A stretch of 64,000 nucleotides of DNA from Lampris incognitus (GCF_029633865.1 NC_079213.1:111002685-111066684), one strand, 5' to 3'; positions 49,690 through 60,805 are shown, counted from the first letter of the stretch. A program made the numbers and translations. The notes: generated by a model from the letters alone, not told the origin.

Positions 49690-49990
49690 TATAAATAAAT
49701 AAATAAATAAATATCCATCCATCCACCCATTATCAAAATTATATATATATACGTACATATGTGTGAGTGTGTCTATGTATGTATGTATGTATGTATGTAT
49801 GTATGTATGTATGTATGTATGTATGTATGTATGTATGTATGTATGTATGTATGTGTATGTATGTATACGTATGTATACGTATGTATGTATGTGTGTGTAT
49901 GTATGTGTATGTATCTATTTATGTATGTGTATGTGTGTGTGTAGAGATATAGATATAGATATATATATATAGATATGTATGTATGTATGT
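49690..49990. repeat. (TAAA)n and (ATGT)n microsatellites
   Basis: A TAAA run lies at about 49693-49712. About 120 bp of ATGT units (49775-49860) then degrades into GT/ATGT mixtures and an AT/GATA run to 49990. Confidence 0.95.
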
Positions 49991-50004
49991 ATATATACAC
50001 ATTA

Positions 50005-50165
50005 TCCAAACCGCTTATCCTGCTCATGGTGGAGCCTATCCCAGCAGTCATTGGGCAGCAGGCAGGGGGGCACCCTGGACTGGCTGCCAGGCTATCACAG
50101 GGCCTATACTATATACACATTATAAACATACATACATTATCCAAACCGCTTATCCCACTCTCAGG
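50005..50165 (-). repeat. L2-like LINE tails, two partial copies
   Basis: ccaaaccgcttatcctgctc followed by gtggagcctatcccagcag is the reverse complement of the L2-like tail. A second short start (ccaaaccgcttatcccactc) lies at 50141-50160. Confidence 0.65.
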
Positions 50166-50167
50166 AT

Positions 50168-50816
50168 GGCCTACCACCAGGAAAACACCATACCCACGGT
50201 GAAGCATGGTGGTGGCAGCATCATGCTTTGGGGGCTGCTTTTCTTCAGCCGGAGCTAAAGCTTTAGTCAAAGTGGAGGGATTCATGAATATCAGTCGATT
50301 TTGGTGCAAAACCTGCAGGCGTCTGCATGACAACGACCCAAAGCATACATCCAAGTCAACAAAGGCATCACCAAAAGATGAGCGTTTTGGAGCGGCCCAG
50401 CCAGAGCCCAGACCAGAATCCCACAGAGCATCAGTGGGGTGACCTGAAGAGGGCTGTGCACACGAGATGCCCTCACAATTTGACGCCTCTGCGTTTTTGT
50501 AAGGAAGAATGGGAAAATATTGCTAAATCAAGACGGGCCAAGCTGACAGACTCTTACCCAAAAGAATGAGTGTTGTAATAAAATCAAAAGTGCTTCCAAG
50601 TATGTTTAGGGGTGTGCACACTTGGCAATCATGTTATTGTAAGTTTTTTTTTCCCTTTTCCCTGAAATGTTTGTTTTTCACTTTATCTGTATAGGTTGCA
50701 AGTTAAAAGAATGTGGAAAAGCTGTGACATGAGTTATATTGGTTTATTTATTTATTTTGCATCAGCGAAACCTGCCGTTTTGACAGGGCTGTGCAGACTT
50801 TTTCTATCCGCTGTAT
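50168..50816 (+). pseudogene. Tc1-like transposase remnant with 3' end
   Basis: Pieces in shifted frames show VKHGGGSIMLWG, DNDPKHTSKST, PSQSPDQNPTEHQWGDLK and KSRRAKLTDSYPKE, the DDE half of Tc1/mariner transposases. Frameshifts separate the pieces. A terminal-repeat-like end (gtgcagactttttctatccg) stops at about 50816 before TG. The N-terminus and left end are missing. Confidence 0.85.
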
Positions 50817-51682
50817 GTGCTAGTTTAGATTGCATCCCAGGTTTGATCAAGCTCTTTGGCTCGGGGCAGAATTTTAAATTCGTGTACTTAACACCTGAAG
50901 CCCTCAGTACAGATGACCTCTTGTCAGATCTTATGTAATACCTGTTCAATGTCAACATGCGATCCTGGCCATTTAATTGGATATAGTCTGTAACTACGGT
51001 AGGGCTAATTCTGAGTATCCAGAAATGTAACAACAACAAAAAATAAGAAAGAAACGTGAGAGAAAAGCACTTAGGAAAACATCCATCATAAAGAAATTAC
51101 ATCCTGTCAGTCCTCTGTATTAGTGAACACTCAGTAAGGCCAAGTAAATGACAGGTATGAATACATTTTTCTGATATTTGATGAGCCCCATTTTTCACTT
51201 TCTCTCAGTTCTTTAAAGTAACAGCTTGACTCTCGGGTTTACAGTAGACCAGAAAGTAGAGAAAAACCAAAAGCCAGAAAAAAAGGGGAAATTGTGCACA
51301 ATAAATGTCAAAACTTGACAAATCCCATATTTGATCAGTGTTATTTTCCCTTTAACGCCACCCGTTGAGTTTCTATCATCTAAAACTTAAGTCAGTCCCA
51401 CTAAAACTATTCTATTGTGGCCAGCTTATTATGCAGCGGGGAGCATATGAAATGACAAATTCAAGTTTTCTTTCACCGCATCAATTTTATTATTCTCATA
51501 CATACGAACAACTCAACAAAAACATGCAGATGACTAAAATGAGACGTGATTAAAACATAATGGGGACATGGGAGCAAAAGAAATAACTGAGTTGAAATAA
51601 TTTTAAAAAAAACTTACAAAAGGAAAAGTCAGAATTTACAAAAGACCCCACCACTTTCCACCTTTTAGTTTTAAATGTCATC
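50817..51682. other. 3' flank of tmem69, no gene recognised
   Basis: A+T-rich with no recognisable exon or bounded repeat. Confidence 0.4.
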
Positions 51683-51688
51683 TTTATT
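51683..51688 (-). terminator. Poly(A) signal of tmem69
   Basis: AATAAA on the minus strand, 16 bp after the stop codon of tmem69. A very short 3' UTR would result; other AATAAA-like hexamers lie further on (about 51487). Confidence 0.55.
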
Positions 51689-51703
51689 GTACAACTAAAT
51701 TTA

Positions 51704-52812
51704 TCACTCTGAAAAAATCATCTTCTCTGGGTAGACTTGGCTCACGAAAAGCGTGGATAACAGTGATAAACATGCCACGGCAGTGAGTACGGTGTGCAGG
51801 GCTTTGAACCAGCTGGGGTAGGTGGGCAGCAGAGACAGGTCATAGTGCAGGGAGATCCCAAACGACATAATAACCATAGTGATTCCTGAAATGATACTGT
51901 CACTGAGCAATATGGCCGCCCAGGCCAACAGAGGTGGAACCACGCTGTTGGCCAGGTTCAGCCAATCAGGTTTGGCTGGGCTGCTCTCAGGAAGCGCAAA
52001 TCCCCAGCGTGCTCCTCCCAGGAAGGAAACAATGGCGGCGCCATATGCTACCTGGGCATAGGCCAATTCTGGGAAGTAGGTCTCAGTCGCAGCCATAAAC
52101 AGAGGAAGGGCGACAAAGGGGATAAGCCTAGCGAATCCAAGGTACAAGGCCGGTTTGGGGCTCTTCCACAAGTCTTTCATGTCATAGCGCAGCAGATCCA
52201 GCTCTCTGGGAGGCGGCTCTGGCTTTGGCCGCTTCTTTAGGCATACTGCAGATGTGTGGAAAGGCTGGATCTTCGGTAAACCACCAATAAAACGAGTCTG
52301 GGACCACTGGAAAGATGTAGTGTTCACTAGACCAGTGACAGCAGGGATCTGGTTTCTTGGTAAACCGGTGGCGGCATTGTGGTTCGAGGACAACCTGGCT
52401 GGCGAGGCCCAGCAGGGCTGCAGGCGACTTGCACCACCACGTGCCCTGGCCAAGGTCGATATCATGGACCTTTGAGTGCTAGTCCAACCCCATACCTGAA
52501 AGGCAATATATTATACTATTTTTAATATATTGTAAACATTTTCTGACCTAAAGGGATGAAAACAGCACAAAAGAGCAGTAACTGATGAAAGGAAGCAGGA
52601 AAACAAGTTTCTGTGTTTGGAATGGATGGGAGCTTTGTGGCTACAGAGGATTTTTTATTTATTTATTTAAATGCAATTCAAAAAACACCATCTCTACTAA
52701 CACACAGCCGACCATATGGCCTACCAACAGCCGCCAACGCAACTAGACGACACTAAGCAACTCTTACCTTTTGTGTTGTCAAAGTGCCTCCTCGGAAGGT
52801 TAGAAAGAGCAT
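51704..52812 (-). CDS. tmem69: tmem69: transmembrane protein 69 (DUF3429), complete
   Basis: Exons 52812-52768 (15 codons) and 52495-51704 join in phase 0 to give 278 aa. The second exon alone is open from MISTLARARG (253 aa), but the preceding exon begins exactly at an ATG after a strong acceptor (ctctttcatcag|ATG) and is in frame; the added start MLFLTFRGGTLTTQK parallels the family's ML-type start. The first about 85 residues are rich in Arg, Ser and Thr with almost no acidic residues, fitting a mitochondrial presequence. The DUF3429 region (SPKPALYLGFARLIPFV, SFLGGARWGFALPE, SPAKPDWLNLA, SWFKALHTV) has about five hydrophobic spans between residues 130 and 267. Human TMEM69 is about 247 aa. 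Biochemical role unknown. Confidence 0.92.
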
Positions 52813-53348
52813 CTGATGAAAGAGGTCAATAAACATCAGGTTAGCTTTGCCTAAACCGCCCCGTTTACATGCAGTACTAAAACCCCAATTCAAACCGTTA
52901 GTAGCAGCAGGACCTCGTTTGTTTCAGTTGAGTGGTGTATGACTCAAAGCTTTAGAGTGTAAAGCACCAATATACTGAAGACCCCCCCACACCCACACAC
53001 ACACACACTTATGATAAAATCAAGTACCAACAGCGTCTCTCAACAGCAGGCATGTAAAGTGAGTTGTGGACGGAGGGGACCGGGTTCCCGGTGTGTGTGT
53101 GTGTGTGTGTTATGTCCACTGACTGACTGCTGTGGTCAGGGGCTGATTTGCTGGGTTGCTTACAGCTCACTGGCGCGTCTCCGCAGCGGAGATTAACCAC
53201 GTCATCTTACGGTAAACACACGTGCATTCAAACGTAAACACACACCGACATAAAAAATCGCGTCGGTATTTACAAAAACGCCATTCTTACTTTTAGCTCA
53301 AGCTGGACGATTAACGCTATATTCGGACATGTAGGGGTCAATCCGTAC

Positions 53349-53460
53349 CTTCGTAAACAGACGCGGTGCGTGCGTCCGCAACCTATTTCCTCCGGGTTTG
53401 CCGGAAACACCGACCCGTCTTCCGGTGGTTCCGCCCCGCGTGACGCGGCGCCATAGTCAC
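53349..53460 (-). promoter_or_regulatory. tmem69: tmem69 5'-UTR exon and promoter
   Basis: CpG-rich block ending at donor GAAG|GTACGG (minus; GT at 53348-53347), with no ATG used here. It contains an ETS-type ccggaag (complement of 53419-53425) and an atggcgcc YY1-like stretch near the outer edge, common in housekeeping/mitochondrial promoters. The 5' limit is approximate. Confidence 0.6.
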
Positions 53461-53960
53461 AAGAATGAACGGCGTGACGACTTGCTCTCGATAAACCAGA
53501 TTTCTTGGGAAATATTTTATCTTATTTTATTTTATTTTGTGTATTTGTGATCATACTTTGACGTCGATCACCGAACCCGATACGAAGCACGAGTGGCTCA
53601 TCCGAACTAAAGATGGCCTTGATAAGGTCCAGTTTTTACACAGGCGTTATGTCCAGACAGGATTGCGCCCACAGTGGCCAGAAGACGGGATTGCGGCCCC
53701 AGTGGCAACTAATACGTGTCCATATACACGTATTTCGCCCTCGCAAAAACGTGTCCTCTGACACGTACGTATTGTGATGTAGTGTTGGTTGTGTCCGCAC
53801 ACATCGACGGTGCTGCATTTGATTTGGCGCTGTTCTATTGCGCTGGGATCGATTGGTGATGCCTGCGGGCTCTGGGTCGTTTGGTCGGGTCTGCCTGTGA
53901 CGCTCCGTCAGTCTGAATAAAGAACGCAATGTAGCGGTTGTTTCGAGCGACAGCGCCGTG
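53461..53960. other. Flank upstream of tmem69, no gene recognised
   Basis: No recognisable exon. Short open frames only. Confidence 0.4.
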
Positions 53961-54352
53961 TCCTGACGTGATTTCTAAACGCAATAATAGGATTAATCTC
54001 CTTTTAATTTCTGCCAAATATCATATCCGTGCCAGCAGATCCTCTGCCCGGAAACCCAACTTCTTTATCTGCAAAGCCATTTTGGGCCAATATTTAGATG
54101 CTCTCACATGTAGTAAACACAGTCAAGCCATCAAAACTAGAAACGTGTGTGAAACTATCTTGTCTCCCTGAAGGTGCCGTGCGGAGCCCCCAGTTTACAC
54201 TGTTTCATTTGATACACCCTCTGCTTTTTCTTTTTCTTCTCCTTTTGGAGCATGCTCTGTTTTCTTTGTGTCCTGCGGTTCGTTGTATTATTGTACATCT
54301 GTTCATTGTATTATTTGAATTGTACTTATTTTGATTAATAAAAAGTGAAAAA
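53961..54352 (+). mobile_element. L1-like LINE 3' end
   Basis: A frame with NNRINLLLISAKYHI, RKPNFFICKAILGQYLDAL and SKHSQAIKTRN resembles the C-terminus of L1-type ORF2 proteins. A short 3' UTR and an AATAAA near 54338 followed by an A-rich tail support a 5'-truncated insertion. Confidence 0.55.
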
Positions 54353-54579
54353 CAAAACAAAAACGAATGGCTCATCCGGCCAAGAAACAATCCGGAAAAC
54401 TTCCCGATAAAGCCAGTCACACTACTGCTGAAACCCCCCCCCCAGGCCACCGTCCAAAGTAAAGCCCTGCCTGCTGCCTGCTGCCTGTAACCCGGCCACC
54501 ACACCACTACACCACTACACACAGCACAGGCCTACTGCTATTCACCCACAACTCTAATTACACTCACACCCAACCTAGC

Positions 54580-55245
54580 CTACTGCTACTACTGCTGCTA
54601 CTGCTACTATTACTGCTACTACTACTGCTACTACCACTACTACTACTGCTACTACCACTACTACTACTACTACTGCTACTACTGCTACTGCTACTGCTAC
54701 TACTACTGCTACTACCACTGCTACCACTACTGCTACTGCTACTATTACTGCTACTACTACTGCTACTACCACTACTACTACTACTACTGCTACTACTACT
54801 GCTACTGCTACTACCGCTACTGCTACTACTACTGCTACTACCACTACTACCACTACTGCTACTACTACTGCTACTGCTACTATTACTGCTACTACTACTG
54901 CTACTACCACTACTACTACTGCTACTACTACTGCTACTACCACTACTGCTACTACTACTGCTACTACCAGTACTACCACTACTACTACTGCTACTGCTAC
55001 TACCACTACTACCACTCCTGCTACTACTACTGCTACTACCACTACTACTACTACTACTGCTACTACTACTGCTACTACCACTACTACCACTACTACTGCT
55101 ACTACTGCTACTACTACTACTGCTACTACCGCTACTACTACTACTGCTACTACTACTGCTACTACCACTACTACTGCTACTACGACTACTACGAATAATA
55201 TTAATAATAATAATAATAATAACAGCAACAACAATAATAACAGCA
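54580..55245. repeat. Trinucleotide tract (CTA/CTG/CCA), about 650 bp
   Basis: Almost pure mixtures of TACTAC, TACTGC and TACCAC, ending in AATAAT and AACAAC runs. The minus strand is open for 219 codons of Val/Ala, which is a by-product of the repeat. Confidence 0.97.
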
Positions 55246-55597
55246 GCTAATCATAACCAACATTACTGTATTTTTATGTCATAAAACTAAAACATAATCT
55301 TCTCTATTGTATTGAATTGTAACATGCTCTATTTTTTCCTCTTTTGTACTTTACGTGTGATTGTACTTCACACATGATGGCAATAATGTTTTGCTTAAAC
55401 TCTTAAATGCCGCAATGTAAAGAGAACAAATTTGTAAAGTGAAAAAAAAAGTTTACAGTTTCCCAACATAAACATTAAATCCTTAAAAACGGTGTATTTG
55501 GAATCGTGATGCGTTGTAACATGGCAGTTTGTCCGGTAGCGGAAGTGACGTTGGTGATGGGTCTGTCTTCTGGTACCGGACAATGCACCATCCATCC
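55246..55597. other. Intergenic, nothing recognised
   Basis: A+T-rich; no exon or bounded repeat. Confidence 0.4.
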
Positions 55598-55606
55598 AGC
55601 TGGGAC

Positions 55607-55840
55607 GCGTTATTATGAAACCCACTGCTTTTCTGGGCACTCTGTCTCTGATTGGCCAGTACTCGTACCCGTTTTCCGCGAACTCTGCCTCTGACTGGCT
55701 AGCACTCGTCGCCTCCGTTGGTTAGGTTGGTTAAGGTTAGGGTTAGGGTGGGGTTAGGGATAGGGTTAGCCAATCAGAGATAGAGTAGGGGCGGGTCTTC
55801 GTAGTCTTGCCCAGAAAAGCAGTGGGATCCATAATAACGC
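55607..55840. mobile_element. Palindromic MITE with telomere-like core, TSD agctgggac
   Basis: Inverted ends GCGTTATTAT and ATAATAACGC, followed by cccactgcttttctgggca on one side and its near-complement on the other. Flanked by an exact 9-bp duplication agctgggac (55598-55606, 55841-55849). The core has ggttagggttagggtgggg. A 9-bp duplication suggests a Mutator-like or related DNA transposon rather than a typical hAT. Confidence 0.9.
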
Positions 55841-55936
55841 AGCTGGGACAGGGTCCCTGACCCGGAAGCTCAGAGAGACACGTGAAGCACATGTATGTGT
55901 GCACCGGAACACATCCCCTGTGACGTATGTTTATGT

Positions 55937-55977
55937 GACTGGCTGAAACCTCCTCGCCTCCATTGTTTCAGCCAGTC
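55937..55977. repeat. Hairpin, 13-bp perfect stem
   Basis: gactggctgaaac and gtttcagccagtc, separated by 15 bases. Isolated; no polyT or gene link. Confidence 0.6.
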
Positions 55978-56146
55978 TCACAGATGCGCCGTGGACTCTG
56001 CAGGGAGAGACGATCTGAAGCCTCGTGCGTCCTGTGATGACGTATGGACCCTCCTCTGTTGGGGCAGTGGAGTGTGGATAGAATGCAGAATCCTTCCAAT
56101 GCTTTGGCTTGTGTTTGTTTTGTTTTAACCAAGTCAAGTTTATTTG

Positions 56147-56836
56147 TGTAAACACGTTAGCCCCTAGCTAACGGGTCTGACCCTTTAGCCGAGCGGTTAG
56201 CGACGTCGCCTTGTGGTTCAGTACACCCCGTATCGAATCCCGCACCGGGCAAGAAAATAATCGGTTACATTGGTGGCAGGGGTGGGATCCGGAAGTGTGC
56301 AGATCCTCAGAAGTCTTTTTGGAGCGCGGGAAGAACAAAGTGCGAGGGCGCGCTTCCGGGAGAGGGTGACGACTGTAAACTACTAATAAGACACGTCAGC
56401 CCCTAGCTAACTTCTGTAAACTAGTAATAACACACGTCAGCCCATAGCTAACTTCTGTAAACTAGTAATAACACACGTCAGCCCATAGCTAACTTCTGTA
56501 AACTACTAATAAGACACGTCAGCCCATAGCTAACTTCTGTAAACTAGTAATAACACACGTCAGCCCATAGCTAACTTCTGTAAACTAGTAATAACACACG
56601 TCAGCCCATAGCTAACTTCTGTAAACTACTAATAACACACGTCAGCCCATAGCTAACTTCTGTAAACTAGTAATAAGACACGTCAGCCCCTAGCTAACTT
56701 CTGTAAACTACTAATAAGACACATTAGCCCCTAGCTAACGGGTCTGACCCTTTAGCCGAGCGGTTAGTGATGCCGCCTTGTGGTGCAGTACACCCCGTAT
56801 CGAATCCCGCACCGGGCAAGAAAATAACCGGTTACA
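56147..56836 (+). mobile_element. Possible miniature LTR (TRIM-like) element
   Basis: Two TG...CA repeats (56147-56269, shortened at its head, and 56702-56836) in the same orientation flank 56270-56701. Just after the first, t|TGGTGGCAGGGG looks like a primer-binding site for a tRNA ending in CCACCA. A tttg direct repeat flanks the whole (56143-56146, 56837-56840). The interior has about 100 bp of unique GC-rich sequence and then a 41-bp array. No coding capacity and no clear polypurine tract. Confidence 0.45.
56374..56701 (+). repeat. 41-bp tandem array, 8 units
   Basis: Units begin TGTAAACTA and end GCTAACTTC. The first about 36 bp equal the head of the tRNA-like TG...CA repeat that follows at 56702, so the array is an amplified terminal segment. 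Confidence 0.95.
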
Positions 56837-58249
56837 TTTGTATATCACAAAATCACAAATTACATATTTGCTAACGCGCTCTTATCAGTGAAAACAGAGA
56901 ATTTGGACTCGGACCTTTTGTTTGTTTGTTTGTTTGTTTGTTCAGCTGTAAAGACACACATATAAGTTCAGGCTACAGATCACAAACATTCCCACACGGA
57001 TTCTTTATGAAACTTTATGAGAATTTGCTGTAAAGAAAACCAGAGATTTAAACTGGAAATAGGTATTATATTGTACTCAAAATATAAACAAGAGAAAAAT
57101 ACAATTGTTTAAAAAAAATAATAATTGAGGAGCAGGTCAGGCTATCATAAACTAAACATCGGGTGACTTTGCGATGCAGGGATTCATGTTTATACAGAGA
57201 ACAAAACATCTGGAAGTTGCGGCCCAGGTTTACGTGGAAATAAGGGGGGGGGGATAAAAACAGAGGCGTTAGCAGAGCAACAGACATGGGAAATAAACAC
57301 GTTGTTTCAGCACTCCATGCTAAATGCTAGAAAGGAGCCGAGACACACCGCTGGATGTGAGATATAAGTGTGTGTGTGTGCAGGGAGGTGCAGCACTCTC
57401 CCGGCGCGCGCCCTTCTCCTCCCCAGATTCAAACTGAAGAAACGCAGTGCGGTCAGGTGTCCACCAGGGGGCAGTCTTTAGTAGGAGCCAGGCTGAAGGC
57501 GCTTCTTGGACACGTCCAAAGCGCACATAGGCGGGTTTCCTGTTTAGGAACATTACCGGGTGCGTGCGCAGCCAGGGGGGCAAAACTGCTTTGGCGGCTC
57601 AACGATGAAAACGTTGGCCGTTTCCCACCCCGTCCTTTTGGCGGGTTTGCGTAGTTTATTGCGCGACAACTGCGCGTCACCTCTGCTGCATGTGAGCTCT
57701 GTCCTGGTTCAAATCTCTGCGCTGCCGCTGCTTTCTGCCCCCTAGCTGCGCACGCATCTCTGTGATGACGTCGCACGGAAACCCGCCTATTAGAGAGAGG
57801 TCGCCGGAGAAGAGCTCGCATCATGTGAAGAGGTGTGATGTAAGATTGCGGAACAAAGCCATGTACCCCCAGGTGGCATTAACGAGTACACACTGACAGC
57901 TGCCAATAAACGTCACAAAGGTCAAATCGTGGGTGTGCGTGGCAGGACAGAGACAAAGCCTTCACAAACTGGAGCTTCTACTGAGTGTTGTCTGGCAAGA
58001 GGACGACACGATAATTCTACACAAAAAAACAACAACAAAGCGGACAGAGTCGTGTGAGGAGACTGGCACAGAACAAGTAGGTTACCCTTTAAATTACAGC
58101 TGTCACATCTCTAATGGTAGTGTAGTCGGACAGTAACAGAACAAGGAGTCAACGGCAGGTTGATACCGCTAAGCCTTTCGACCGCAGCCAGCACAGGTGG
58201 GCGCCGTGGTGCCTCGAGGTTCCCAGCGGCGGGGGGGGGGGGGGGCTGC
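56837..58249 (-). other. Downstream flank/3' UTR side of tm4sf4
   Basis: No gene recognised. A (GTTT)n run lies at about 56920-56942. A CpG-rich inverted repeat (ataggcgggtttcc at about 57530, complement at about 57777; gcgtgcgcagc and complement) spans 57530-57790. AATAAA on the minus strand at about 57655-57660 is a poly(A) candidate about 590 bp after the stop. Confidence 0.4.
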
Positions 58250-58267
58250 TCAGACGGTCCCGTCGCT
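58250..58267 (-). CDS. tm4sf4: tm4sf4 terminal coding exon (18 nt)
   Basis: Acceptor ttattctgctgtgtttcag, then S-D-G-T-V and TGA. Phase 0 agrees with the preceding exon, and the peptide resembles the C-terminal end of TM4SF4. A run of 15 G (plus strand 58231-58245) lies just after the stop. Confidence 0.75.
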   Translation of the reverse strand, partial: SDGTV

Positions 58268-60591
58268 CTGAAACACAGCAGAATAAAGACACCCACGTGG
58301 TGAGGGAAGCTGCACTCCCCGAAGTCGTCCCCTTGACGCGTGACACAAAGTAACACAAATGCGCCGCGTCCCCCCAAACGCGACGGTCAGTACCCCTCTG
58401 CAGCTGCGTGGGGGGTCTGTGTTGGGGGGAGGGGGCGGTGCATGGAGCGGGACTGGACTTTACTAAGTAGATCCTTGACCCCGCACCCTACGCCTCACTG
58501 AGATCACCTCGTGTCAGGGTTTAGTCCACAGGCCGCACTGTCAGTAGAGTAGAGTAAAGTAAAGTAGAGTAAAGTAAAGTAGAGTAAAGTAAAGTAGAGT
58601 AAAGTTTAAAGTAAAGTAGAGTAAAGTAAAGTAGAGTAGCGTAAAGTAGAGTAAAGTGTAAAGTAAAGTAGAGTAAAGTAAAGTAGAGTAAAGTTTAAAG
58701 TAAAGTAGAGTAAAGTAAAGTAGAGTAGCGTAAAGTAGAGTAAAGTGTAAAGTAAAGTAAAGTAGAGTAAAGTAAAGTAGAGTAAAGTTTAAAGTAAAGT
58801 AGAGTAAAGTAAAGTAGAGTAGCGTAAAGTAGAGTAAAGTGTAAAGTAAAGTAAAGTAGAGTAAAGTAAAGTAGAGTAAAGTAAAGTGTAAAGTAGAGTA
58901 GAGTAAAGTAAAGTAAAGTAAGCACTGACCCCTCCGTTGCAGCCGCAGCAGTCTCCGCAGATGGCTCCCAGCAGGCCGTTCACCACCTGGAAAGCGCACA
59001 GCGCCACCTGGATGAGGCCCATAGTCAGAAGCACGGCGAACAGAGAGATGTGCCAAGACACCACACCGGCCGGCTCCAGACACTTCTCCCAGAGAGTATG
59101 GTCGGCAAGGTAATCACTGCAGAGACACACGGGGGGGGGGGGCAATCATAATGCTAATAATGCTAATAATGCTAACAACAGGTTTTATTAAATAGCAGCT
59201 TTCCAGCGCTCAAGGTCACTTAGCGTTAGTGAGTATCAGCATAACACAGCCAGCAACACTCAGACATGACAGCAACACAGCCCGGTCAGAGGAGGAGGAG
59301 GGGGGGCAGACAGAGAGAGAGGGGCAGACAGAGAGAGAGGGGCAGACAGAGAGAGAGGGGCAGACAGAGAGAGAGGGGCAGACAGAGAGAGAGAGGGGGA
59401 GACAGAAAGAGAGGGGCAGACAGAGAGAGAGGGGCAGACAGAGAGAGAGGGGCAGACAGAGAGAGAGAGGGGGAGACAGAAAGAGAGGGGCAGACAGAGA
59501 GAGAGGGGAAGACAGAGAGGGGCAGACAGAGAGAGAGAGGGGCAGACAAAGAGAGAGAGGGGCAGACAGAAAGAGGGACAGACAGAGAGAGAGGGACAAA
59601 CAGACAGAGAGGGGCAGATAGAGAGAGAGGGGCAGAAAGAGAGAGAGGGGCAGAGAGAGAGGGGCAGACAGAGAGAGAGGGGCAGACAGAGAGAGAGGGG
59701 CAGACAGAGAGAGAGGGGCAGACAGAGAGAGAGGGGAAGGCAGAGAGAGAGGGGCAGATAGAGAGAGAGAGGCAGACAGAGAGAGAAGGGCAGATAGAGA
59801 GAGAGGGGCAGACAGAGAGAGAGAGGGGCAGATAGAGAGAGAGGGGGGCAACACCCTGACACCAGGTGAGACCTTTAAGGGAGCTCTGAGAGCTGTAACA
59901 GTTTAAAACTATTTTTCATCAGGAAAAAAAAAAGTAAAAACAAAAACAAAAATCCCACAGCACCAATCCTGTCAGCTGTTCAGAGAGAAAGAATCTGCCC
60001 GGCTGTAGCGCCGTGCAGCAGCCGAGGCTGTTGGGCCTTGCTTTTTTCTGAATTAGCGTTAGAAGTCTCGAGAGGATATCTCCATTCAGCCCCACGGTAT
60101 TACGCGTTACACCTGCTTCCACCGCCGTTCTTCCTGCTGAGACGGTTTTCCCGTTGCCAGTTTGGCCTGCCCCAACAAACACAAACGAACAACTCTGCAA
60201 TCCGCTGGCTCTCCTTGCTGCAGGGAAGCCCCCCCCCAGGGAACCCCCCCCAGGGAAGCCCCCCCCCCAGGGAACCCCCCCCAGGGAAGCCCCCCCCCAA
60301 GAAAAACAGCTGCAGTGAAACAAACCTCCGGGCAACCACAGCACAAAGAGCAGCAAGCCTCTCACACACCCTGACATAATCAACTATATGCACTCTCCTT
60401 CCCCACCATTGGATTGACCAAGGACGGGGTGGGGGTGGGAGAGAGATGGGGGGGATGGGGGAAGGTGGGAGAGAGAGAGGACGCAAGGGGGAGGGGGGGC
60501 AGGTGGAGAGTGAGAGGGGAGAGAGGGGGGAGAAGGTGGGAGAGAGACAGAGAGAGGGGGACAGGGGGGGTAGTGGGGACAGAAGGGGAGG

Positions 60592-60686
<95 letters not shown>

Positions 60687-60805
60687 AGGAGAGAGGGGAA
60701 GACGGGGGCAGGTGGAGAGTGAGAGGGGAGAGAGGGGGGAGAAGTTGGGAGAGAGACAGAGAGAGGGGAACAGGGGGGGTAGTGGGGACAGAGAAGGGGA
60801 GGGGA

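Noticed and set aside
51879-52475. Plus-strand frames opposite tmem69
   Set aside because: Antisense shadows of the tmem69 coding exon.
54575-55234. 219-codon Val/Ala-rich minus-strand frame
   Set aside because: Direct product of a trinucleotide repeat tract; no complexity and no splice context.
55735-55775. True interstitial telomere
   Set aside because: The GGTTAG units are few and imperfect, and lie inside a bounded palindromic MITE with a target-site duplication.
56160-56260. tRNA gene (Leu/Ser-like)
   Set aside because: A- and B-box-like motifs are present, but no acceptor stem or complete cloverleaf; the same sequence occurs at several sites as a repeat.
58541-59083. 180-codon minus-strand frame rich in Leu-Tyr-Phe-Thr
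   Set aside because: Runs from the true tm4sf4 exon in a wrong frame into the pentamer array; only 58930-59116 in the other frame is coding.
60240-60310. CRISPR-like regular repeats
   Set aside because: C-run tandem units of about 13-15 bp in a vertebrate intron; no spacer structure.
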